A stretch of 64,000 bases of DNA from Sphagnum compactum (lineage: Eukaryota > Bryophyta > Sphagnopsida > Sphagnales), in the NCBI GenBank assembly GCA_965153455.1, contig OZ234496.1:11741863-11805862 (forward strand), in the 5' to 3' direction. Positions within the stretch are counted from its first letter, which is position 1; each line of letters starts with the position of its first letter. Under the pieces are notes generated by a model. It ran no database searches, had not been told where the DNA came from, and saw only the letters and a list, made by a program, of their open reading frames with translations. A program made the translations under genes and the position numbers. Of the stretch, positions 27,526-37,615 are shown piece after piece.

Positions 27526-27615
27526 AGGTAAGGACCTCAAATGGGATGGGGTTCTGGGCTTGACTCCCAATTCATGCCGGGCCATCATTCTCAGCTCCAT
27601 TTGAGGTTTTTACCT
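27526..27615. repeat. short foldback element
   Basis: AGGTAAGGACCTCAAATGG at the left and CCATTTGAGGTTTTTACCT at the right form imperfect 19-bp inverted repeats around an interior of about 50 bp. This resembles a very small foldback or MITE remnant. A second copy was not found in the window. Confidence 0.6.
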
Positions 27616-29330
27616 CAACCCCCAAAAAAAAAAGCTTGAGCAGAATTTAGCTTCTTGAGGTCTCTAGGGTTGAACACAGGTTTGTGAGGCCATATGCACA
27701 ATACACATTATAGAGTTTATGAGAAAAAATGCGCCAACATCTACCTAATCTCAACCACATTGAAGAGATTTTTTTGGGTTATATAATTTTCTTGCTTTCC
27801 TTCAGTTGTTGAAGGCAAATACGGTGATCTACCATGTAGTTGGACAATCCCACCAGTCTTGACCAGTTCTTGATCCCTCAACAAACGTACAAATCTGTTG
27901 ATAATATCTGACCTAATCGCCTAGTGGATGGATGGGCATTAGAGAATCCCTATTAAGTTGGTAGGCATCAATTATCAAGTGTGTTGCCAATTCAAGGCAT
28001 CTTTGCCCAAAACCAGGGAGGCGCATTTGGCATTGAATTGAGCCACACACCATGCATGCATGAGTCATGACCTGCCAAATCTCTTCCAACCACTCCTCTT
28101 GCTTCACCTCATGGTGGCTTGCCAAATTAACATGCCAGATTGACCAAAACCCTATTACCCATTATAACTAATTATCAAACAGACCAGGACTTGATCTAGA
28201 AGACTGATTGGTGAGCTAAGTGTAGGGTAAAGCCCAAGAGCATAACAATACCCGCCAGGTACCCATCAAGGTATCACAGGAGAAAATGAGGTCGGGCATT
28301 TCCAAAAACATAGATTGGATATTTGATCTGAATCAAACGCTCAATGGGATAGCCAAAGTGAAATCAACCAAACTGGGAGTGAATACCAAATTGATAGAAA
28401 AGCTAGAAATAGGGAACCAACTTGAGGTAATCTACCTTGAGCCAAGTTCAAGCAAGTTAATATCCACCCATCAAACCTTGGAGTGTACAAGCTTATAGAA
28501 TCAGTAAATTCTGTAGAATGGTCAGCTCCAGTGTGTTTGTATGAAAAGAATTAGTTTTTTGAAATGCCTTGCAAACAGTGGAGGAAAAATAATGCTAGAT
28601 AAGGTGCTCTCTACAAAATTACAAAGATGTAATGATATATCCCGATATTAGTAGAATTGGCACATGTCATTATGTCTTTGTAATTTAGTAGAGAACCCCT
28701 CTCAAGAATACACATAGTTTGATACTGATTCTGAATACTTTATAGGTACATAGGCTAACATATTCTGGTTCGTAATCTTTGTTGCTAGTGACATGTCTAT
28801 TTAGCACCTGCTTTAACCACACATGAGAATCTCTCTATGCTCACTCCTAACATGACTAGAACCTCAAAACATGTCACCAAACATGATAAGAGCAGAATTA
28901 TTAAATTGAGCATAACCCATTCTCTATGAGTTGATGAAAAACCATGTGTATATAAAAAAAAGCATACATGAAACCCATCTGCGAGAAGTACAAGGCAAAT
29001 AAAAGCACGAGAACACATGTCATGAAAGAACATAACAATCAGGACACCACTAATACAGTAATAAAATAGAAGACAGTAAACTAAAGCTATGAGTTGGAGG
29101 AGGAACTGGGCATGGTCATAAATGAACATAAAACACTTGTAGAATAAGACACACTTGTTACTGCCTCTCAATAATTCCACTATTACCAACTCATGCTAAG
29201 TAATGGGCTGGTTTGCCATGTGAGAGCCTTAACAAGCAATTTCTCTTCCATTTTTTCATTGGTGCGAGGTTTGGGAGTAATTTACCTTTGCCTTTACAAT
29301 GCTTCTACCAGGCTTAAAAAAAACATAGAA
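27616..29330. other. intergenic, no gene recognised
   Basis: The largest open frame (minus strand, 29189-28797) encodes a hydrophobic 130-residue peptide with no family resemblance and no splice partners. I regard it as chance. Nothing else is supported. Confidence 0.45.
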
Positions 29331-31740
29331 AAAGAAATTAAAAGTGCTAAAATTATAGATTTTCAATAGCTAAAATTCGATCAAAACGTAAGAAAGATTT
29401 CAGATTTGTATAGATCGTTCAAGTAAGTAGCCAAAAATATAGGACATTTTTAAGAAATTACTTTCATATTTAGCTAGCCAAAATTGGCTAAATCTTCATA
29501 TCGATGATCGCTAATTTGACTACATCACAAAATTGACCCCAAAAAAAAACATTGTTGTTCTCATATTTCTTAACATTTTAGTCTTTGCTTTTTGCTCTTT
29601 GAGTTTTCTAAGCAAACTTTTCATGTATTTTTCAGGTTTTCAAATAGGACCCTACCTGTCTTTTGTTGAAATACTTTTGAAGGTCTTATTAACATGCACA
29701 TGGCAGTCAAATTCAGCAAAATATCTAACCTACCATTTTCACAATATGGCCAAAATCATGCAATCTTAAAACCCACTTTAGCTAGTCATCTCCTTGACAG
29801 AGGTACAACAATTGTGCAACACATGCTGAAGACCCAGTCCAAAGGAAGAAAAGAAGAAATTAGGGAGGGGAAAGAAACCAAGTCACCTTTATCTCCATTT
29901 CATTAGAGTTCAATCTGTACTCACATCATCACCAAGAAAAAAGTTGTAAGTAAAATGATTCCATTCCAGGCTTGTAACTAGTCATGAGCAGGGCTTTTTT
30001 TTTTCTTTTTAAGAAAATAAAGTTTATAAAAGATTTTTAATTTGAAAATATTTTTAAATTAAAAAATAACTTTGTGATGCAGACACACTTGCAATCATAT
30101 TTACCCACAAGAGGAATTAACCAAATTTGGCTATACTTGTAAGAGAGGAAAGTAGAAAAGTTTAAGAATCCTGCTATATTTTGGTGACCTGCTCGAACCT
30201 ATTGTGTAAATATGGCAATTCCAGGAATTTTAGCTTCCAAATCTGGCAACTTTGGTGCATTTTTTTCCACAAAAAATCCTTTATATGAATTACACTGGAT
30301 TTGTTTGGTCACCAAGTGGTCGAATAAAACACTGGTCATCAGGCTTCGACATGGTCAAACTCCTCTAATTGCCATAGTACATGGGCTGGTTAGGCAACTA
30401 ATTTTTATTTTTATTTTTATTTTATTTGGTATTGCCAATTTTTGAAAAAAAAAAACATGACAAACTATGCCAAAATTTTCGAAAGGAAGCTCTCAAGAAC
30501 ACTAGCTTCATTAGTTAGTATGATGCCAAAATTGTAAAATACTTTTATTTTTACTGCTGAACATAAATGACAAAATAAAAAATACCAAAAATGTGAAAGA
30601 ATCTTAAACTTTTTAACTTTCATATCCTGTTTGGCTAAACTGTATTATGGATAATCACCAGTTCAGCTACATCACAAATATGGGGAAAAAAAAAAAAAAA
30701 AAAACCCCTTGCAAAGTTAGAATACCTTTTGAAAGGATTGTTGCATACACTGAAGATACATACAGCTATTCATATTGTAAATAATTATGGGTCATTGAAG
30801 AGTAACACCTAAACCCTAAATGGGGTGAGGCCATTGATGTCATAAAAATGTGGCCATAAAAATGGACTCTATGTGTAATGGCAAAATAGTGACAACCTCA
30901 AGATGAGAATTTGGATGACTCTTATGAGCCTTCTTCACAAGCTTTAATGGAAGCCCATTTTGGGAACCAGGCTGATTGATTGGCCTACTTGTCATTAATG
31001 CAATGCAATGAATGATGCAACCCTAAACCCACCATTGATTCAAGTCTTATTTATTGGGGGGGGGAACAACAATGCCTATTCCATAATATATTACTTACGT
31101 CCACCAAATGGATGATAAAATGATGATTGGCCATTTCTAGCATTCTTCTTTTGAAATTGCCATTTTTAGCTTAATAGGTTCTAATGGTTTGCCAATATGT
31201 AATAGGATTCCTAGATTTTTTTTAAAAAAAAAAGTTGTAGCCAAATTTGGCTAAATGTTCTTGTGGTTGATTGCCACTTTTTGGAGCAACATGAGAAAAT
31301 TGAAAAAGAAAACACTGACTCAGACATCACAACAATGGCCCATATTCCATAACAAATTAATATCCACCAAATGGATGACATTTATTTAAAAAGATGATCA
31401 TCCAAAGACACTAAGAAAATTCTGAGTAACAACTCTTTTGGTTGCAAATCAGCCTTTTCTTTCTTGGCAAAATTTTGCCAGAAAGTAAATAATAATAACT
31501 TACAAAATGAATTGTATTTTGAAGTTTCAATTGCCAGAAATTACCCCCCAAAAAAGCCATATAAATCACCAGATTTCTCCAGTAGCCAGAAACATAGAAG
31601 GACGATTAAAGATTTTTTGCTTCATATTTGATTTATAATCAAATTTGGCTAAATCTATGTATGGATGGTCCACACTTTTTTTGCATGTTCCTATGGATGA
31701 TAGCCACTTTGTCTACATCAAATTTTTTTTAAAGAAAGAA
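29330..31740 (+). repeat. dispersed non-coding repeat (TAGCCAAATTTGGCTA family), further copies
   Basis: Motifs shared with 14905-15480 recur: AGCCAAAATTGGCTAAATC near 29475, ACCAAATTTGGCTA near 30120, AGCCAAATTTGGCTAAAT near 31238 and AAATTTGGCTAAATC near 31639. The block 30118-30290 aligns with 15181-15365. The part 31530-31600 looks like an inverted match to 15010-15090 (AAATC.CCAGATTTCTC). Copies are diverged and interrupted by A runs. Confidence 0.5.
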
Positions 31741-32096
31741 CACTAACTTGGAAGGCATATTGGCAAATGTGAAATTCCCAGCCTGGTTAATGGGGACCTT
31801 ACATTTATAGAAGGTCAAGAGTAAATTATCTCATTTAAAGAGGCCATAAATAACAAGTTAGTAGAGAGTGGAAAAAAAAGAAGGCGAAGAAGATTAATTA
31901 AGTCAAACTAAGTAGGTACTTCTGACCAAAGGGGTCCTCCACTCTTCCCCCCCTACTTTTGCCATAATAGTGAATAATTGTTTCTGAGTTGTGCCTGAAA
32001 TCATAATATGGAAGTGCCTTGGAGGATGGTGTTATAGTTGTTATTATGGAAGATGCAAAATTCCACCAAAGCATGCTTTAGTGGAATTTTCATATT

Positions 32097-32117
32097 TATG
32101 TATGTATGTATGTATGT
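32097..32117. repeat. (TATG)n microsatellite
   Basis: About five TATG units occur in AT-rich intergenic DNA. Confidence 0.8.
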
Positions 32118-32510
32118 AGCTTATGTATTTTATTATGTATGTAGTTTTGAAACCATAAAACCTTATACCCTAGACCCTTATCATGGGCATAATTTGGGGT
32201 TCTCATCTTTCATTATGATGATGTTCCTAGTACCCTATTTGTGTGTTAAAATGTTCCACAATCATTTTCCCACTTGTTTCTCAAATTGGTAGCACCATTT
32301 TTTTTTAACCCCACACTTATGTAATTTGTGTGATTTCTTTGTCAATTTTATTATTATTATTATTGTAAAGGCTGTATATACCAATTAGGGTGGATGATTG
32401 ATGGCCTAGACCTCAACTTCCTTGAGAGATTGGGCCTTCTTCACAAAGTTTGGCTTAGTTTCTCGATCATGTGGACTTTGGATGCATAGGCCAATCTCAT
32501 TGGTATGTAT

Positions 32511-32713
32511 ACCGTACAACCTTGGCAACTTCGACACATGTCTATGGAATAGCTAATTAAATAATTAATAAATTGTGAAATTTCAACAAAAAAAAGTTCG
32601 TAAAGATTTAATATTTTCCTTCAAAAAAGTTATTCTTTGAAATTTTATTTTTTTTGAAATTTTTTAACATTTCTGAAAATAATATTTTTAATATTGAAAC
32701 TGCCAAATGATAG
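32511..32713 (+). mobile_element. MITE-like element family 2, copy 1
   Basis: This is a diverged copy of a roughly 205-bp element that starts ACCGTACAACCTTGGCAACT and ends near TTGAAACTGCCAAATGATAG. It shares CGACACATG, AATTAATAAATTGTGAAATT and ATTTTCCTTCA with the copies at 34731-34947 and 42004-42207. It is non-coding with degenerate terminal inverted repeats. Confidence 0.6.
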
Positions 32714-34730
32714 ACATATATAAAACTTGAATGCAATGTATGATTACATATTAAAAGTTATCCTTAAAATAACCTTAACTTTGGGCTTTTTTTTTCATTT
32801 TGAAATTATTTTTCAATCTAAATATTGGTTACCTGCAAAAGGAAGTGCACTCAAAGCAAAGAAGGGAGTAGTTTTCTCATAAAGGAGGGTGAAAAGCAAT
32901 AGATTCTTTTGTAAAAATTCACCATAGGAATTTATTTTTTTTTAAAAAAAACATCAAGACTCAGGCTTAAACTCGTTTTACCATCAAATTAGGGAGGAAA
33001 AAAAAACTAACTATGGGGCTTTCTTTTTCTTTTGTCAAATTTATGATATTGAAAATTTCCAGAATTTTCCAAAAAATAGCAAAATTAGTGGAATTTACAC
33101 TAGGAAAAAAAATCCCCAATAAACAAAAGTTGTTGGGGAAAAAAAAAACCACTGGGCTAATCACAACCCGGAATTAAAGCTACATTTATTTATTTTTGGT
33201 ATGACCATAGCACGAGATCACTACATCATTGAACATTAACCTTGTCGATTGATGACAATATTCATTACTTAAGGATTAGTTAAGGACAAGATCTCACACT
33301 TCCATGTTCCAAATTGTGCCTCCACACTATCGTGGTGTTCAAATCGAAACCTCCATTAGGATGTCTATTGGCACTATCACTATGTTCAATTGTGAATTCA
33401 TGAAATGTCATTGATCCTTGCTTTAGGCTTGACATAAAACCTAGTCTTATGTTGAGATAAAACTATGATATCTTTTTATGAATAAGGGTGCACAAGAGCA
33501 TTTGTAACTTGGGATGTTGAATGTTACAAAATCGATGAATTATTCTTCCCATAATTTAATTTAAGAACTCATAATCTTGACTAATTTACAAGAACTATCT
33601 AATAGGTATATCAATCCAAAGAAAATATAAAAAGGTTGCATTGTGCTTACCCAACTCAATAATGTAAAGAATTTTTTTATAAAAAATGACGTCCACCATA
33701 TATTTGGGTTATTTCCATAATCAAGTCAATGTATAACAAATATAAAAATTTGAATTTCAACAATGATAAACATATCAATATTAAGGGGCCAAACATGGTT
33801 TTTTTTCCTCCAAATTTCTTGAGTAGCATCACTACCAAGCAGCACAAGAAGGACCAAAATATGATGTATGGAAAAGTTATAGAATACTTTCATATTCTGT
33901 ATAGTATAATATAGACATTTTATGAAATAGAATTTTTCGTAATATAGAAAAGGTGATTCATTTCTACCTTTAATAGGTAGGTATCACCTTTTCTATCTTC
34001 TATTAAAATCGAAGGTAAAAATTTCCATCAAAGGTAGCATTAAGACCTGTTTAAAAAAAAAAATTCAACATTTTTTTAATGATTCTGGGCAGGTACCCAT
34101 TGGGTAAATTGATAAAAAAAAAAAAAAAAAAAGGGGTGGGGAGGGGACCTTCATTTTTCAAAAAAAATTAAAACACTCCCTACTAAGCATTGGTCCCACA
34201 AGTTTAGTGGCAACACAAGCTTTATTGGTATCGGGTATAGAATTCGGTGTGCACATGTAGCTAAAAACTGGCACACCACACATGTGCCACCTAAAGTGGC
34301 ATACTGAATGAGTCCACCCGACAACTTCCTAACACGATAATTTAATTAATTGTGGCATACACATTGTAATCTTCTAATGTTGTACCCTATCTCAAACCAA
34401 CATCTAAGGCCATTTAACCTAGGTTTAGGTGCTGGGTTTAGTGTCCCCCTTATGGACGGAAGGAGGCTCACTTCATCACTCAAATTGATTGTTTTCATTC
34501 ACATATAGACTTTGCTAACTGGAGCCACTCTGCGATTTTAAATGTCAATAAGAAATTGTCACATAATAAAAAAGAGTGATCCTTGATGGGAAGCTTGTTA
34601 CCATGGTCATTTGATGGTCAAGGCATTACAACTCAAATTGCCCATAGGGAAGCAAGCAAATTAGACTTCAAACTAAAAAAGGGAAAAATTAATTTCCGCA
34701 ACTAAAAGGGCCATTGTGTAATAATAATAT
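32714..34730. other. AT-rich intergenic DNA
   Basis: No gene is seen. The segment includes an imperfect foldback with 14-bp arms (33944-33957 and 33983-33996, ATAGAAAAGGTGAT and its complement) and a poly(A) run near 34110-34131. Confidence 0.5.
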
Positions 34731-34947
34731 TACCATAGCACCTTGGTAGCTTCAACACTACTAATTGGCATTATTTTCAGAAATTTTGAAATTTGATTGA
34801 AAAAAATTCTCCAAGAAAAAAATAAAATCGAGTGAAGGAAAATTATTGAAATCTTCAGGAATTATTCTACTTGTCAAAATTAAATTTCAAAACTAATTAA
34901 TTAATCATTTAACAAACATGTGTTGAAATTTCGAAGGTACTATGGTA
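34731..34947 (-). mobile_element. MITE-like element family 2, copy 2
   Basis: Terminal inverted repeats are clear here: TACCATAGCACCTTGGTAGC at the left, and GAAGGTACTATGGTA at the right as its imperfect complement. Read on the minus strand the interior matches the copy at 42004-42207: ACACATGTTTGTTAAATGAT, TTTTGAAATTTAATTTTGAC, ATTCCTGAAGAT and TTTTCCTTCA. It is non-coding, about 217 bp. Confidence 0.72.
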
Positions 34948-35820
34948 ATCCAAATTAAGCATATAAACCCTCCAATTTAGGTACCCCTTTTTCCTTTTCC
35001 CAATTTTTTTAAAAAATATATTAAAACAGCAATCCTTGTCATATTTGTACTTGGAAGTTGGGAGTCCCAGGGTTGTCTTCTCGTTGCTGCCAGGGGGTGA
35101 AAAAGAAGCGTTAGATCCCATCGGACCGATCCAATTGTTGCCGGAATGAGTTGAGGAAGAAGGCGTTGTGATGATGTTGTGGAAGCGAGGAATCTTGTGA
35201 CGAAATTTTGTAATGAGGAGGAGGAGAAGGAGGAGGAAAGATGCCGAGAAAAGATGCACTAGGAGTGGAGACTAGGAGTGATGGAACTAACAACAAACTT
35301 GTTTTGCGACAAGGCAAGCCCTGGGGAAGGCAAGCCCTGGGGAATCGTTGGTACTTATCAAGCAAAAGCATGCTTGAGCTTTGACAAGTGAGGGAGAGGA
35401 GGACGACGATGACGCTGATGATGATGATGATGTTGATGATGAGCGGTTCAACGGATCATGCTTGCAAGTTTTTCTTTTCGAGTTCTTGTTTCCGGTGGTG
35501 GTGGTTGTTAATCATGCGAGAAATTGGCGTTGTTCAACGTTGTTTGTAGTTCTGGCTTTTGGCTTCAGGAGGAAGAAGAAGAATATCTGTCTATCTATCT
35601 ATCTATCTATCTATCAGTTGTTTTTGTTGCAGCTGGAGAAAGAAAGATACGCTGGCTGAGTTTTTCCAGGTACTTACGGGAGAGCTCTTGACTTGAGAGT
35701 CTATTGAGAGTTTCATTGCTTTTGTTGTAGATGCAATAAGGAAAATGATTTATCTCCTTGAGCGCTGCTATTATCTCCATTCTTTATATTTTCTCCATGT
35801 TTGTTTGTCCATTAAGATCG
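34948..35820. other. intergenic with simple repeats
   Basis: Purine- and GAT-rich tracts (GATGATGATGATGTTGATGA near 35417) create Asp-rich open frames that I do not believe are genes. A (CTAT)6 microsatellite lies at 35591-35615. No gene is recognised, though this DNA could belong to the far promoter of the GST-hemerythrin gene. Confidence 0.45.
35591..35615. repeat. (CTAT)n microsatellite
   Basis: Six CTAT units are uninterrupted. Confidence 0.85.
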
Positions 35821-35825
35821 GCTTC

Positions 35826-36830
35826 ATTTGCAAATTTTCCGCTCACAGACAGACAGACGCTCATGATCGCCGGCTCATCCTGACATGAGAGTGTCAGTTG
35901 CATTGCTTTATTACTTTGGATGCGACGAACATAATATTTGCCGCTATTCCCTCCATATTTGCTCTCCGATAACAGCCTCTTAATTTGCAATTTCCGCTCA
36001 GAGATGAATGCTCATCATCAGGGGGGCTACGATCTTTTCTCGCCAGAGATTCCTCCGTAGATACAAGTCGCTTGTAAAAGCTTTGCGGTGCGATCATCGT
36101 TTGGAAACATTTGTTGCTCGATTTTCTACTCTAGTGCAGCAGTCTGAGGCTTATCGATCGTTTGCAAGAAAGATTTGTTGCTCGATTCTCGATTCTTGTG
36201 CAGTCGTCTGTGGCTTATGGATTGTTTGCAATTTCCTCTCAGAGATGCTCATGATCGAGGCCGCTCCGGTCTTTACAAACCAGAGATTCCTCCGTAGACA
36301 AAAGTCGCTTGTGAAGCTTTGCGGCGCGGTCATCGTTTGCAAAGATTTGTTGCTCGATTCTCGATTCTTGTGCAGTCGTCTGAGACTCATCGATTGTTTG
36401 CAAAGAAAGATTTGTTGCTCGATTTTCAATTCTTGTTTAGTAGTCTGCGGTTCATCGATTTCTTGCAATTTCCGCCCAGAGATGCTCATGATCGGCGGTG
36501 GCTCCAGTCTTTACTCACCAGAGATTCCTCCGTTGAGCTTGCAAAGCTTTGCGGCGTGGTCGTCGTTTGGAAACAAACGTTTGTTGCTCGATTCTCGATT
36601 CTTTTGCAGCAGTCTGCGGCCTATCGATTGTTAGCGATTTCCGCTCAGAGGAGATGCTCGTGATCGCCGGGACTTCGGTCTTTACTCACCAGAGATTCCT
36701 CCGTCGACAAAAGTCGCTTGTAAAAAGCTTTGCGGCGTGATCATCGTTTGAAAAGAGTTTTTGCTCGATTTGCGATTCTTGGGAAGAGCAGTCTGGGGCT
36801 GATGGATTCTTTATCTTTCAGCCGCAGTCT
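35826..36830 (+). repeat. complex tandem repeat upstream of GSTH
   Basis: Units begin at about 35991, 36232, 36469 and 36641, after a partial one near 35836. Each has TTTCCGCTCAGAGATGCTCA, then CCAGAGATTCCTCCGT, ACAAAAGTCGCTTGTAAA, GCTTTGCGGCG, TCATCGTTTG, and TTTGTTGCTCGATTCTCGAT followed by TCTTGTGCAG and CAGTCTG. The first two full units contain the GTTGCTCGATTCTCGATTC subunit twice (units about 240 bp); the next ones contain it once (about 170-190 bp). An isolated diverged subunit lies at 37148-37210. The array ends about 790 bp before the GSTH start codon. Confidence 0.85.
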
Positions 36831-37615
36831 TTCGTGTTCCTGGCAATTGTTGAGCTTCAGATTCGGACTCCTTCTGATGATTGCTGTTGCAAAAGGTTAT
36901 GGTTGGAAGAGATTTCACCGAGCTTTCTTCATTTTCTTGTGCAAAATCTGTCAAGAATGAACCAGTTTCGTTCTTTGGCATGAACTCAACACCAATGATA
37001 TACGGTGAAGATCCTTGTCCGAGTCGTCATGCGGAGGGCTCAGACATCCAAGGATTGAAGTAGTTCCTCCACTGTGTGTTCCATGATTCTGAGGAAGTTC
37101 TCCGCAAGCTTTCTTTGTTCTGGTTGCTTGCACATTGTTCTGAATGCTGTAGCTGTCGTTTGGAAAGATTGTTGCTCGATTTTCCGATTCTTGTGCAGCA
37201 GTCTGAAGCTTGTTCGTCCATCTTTCAATAGCATGCAAGCTACACGTAGCAATGTTTCGTGCTGCAAGCTCGAAAGACACATGATCCGCAGATGTAATAC
37301 CTTAGTAGATTGCTAAAGGACTGAACAGTGATATGATGTGATACCCATGACCAACTTCGCAGCACACCATTCACAAATCCCTCTAGATACTACAGGTTTG
37401 TGTAAATCGGTGATTGCACCGCAGTTATAGCAGTACCCAATACTTAGTACACCACTGGACGATAAGGCCGTATAGAGCAGCAGGAGGTCTGAGTCCTGAG
37501 TCCTGACCTATTTTCTATGTTGTGGGTCTACAGAGAAATTACCTAGTCAACAATAATCATCATCATACAGAAGGAGGCAACATTGCCATATTGCCTGTGG
37601 TGAACATCCATCAAA

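Noticed and set aside
28797-29189. Hydrophobic 130-codon minus-strand frame
   Set aside because: No family resemblance or splice partners; hydrophobicity follows from T-rich composition.
35381-35659. 92-codon frame starting with an Asp/Glu-rich tract
   Set aside because: The acidic run comes from a GAT/GAC simple repeat and the end from a CTAT microsatellite.
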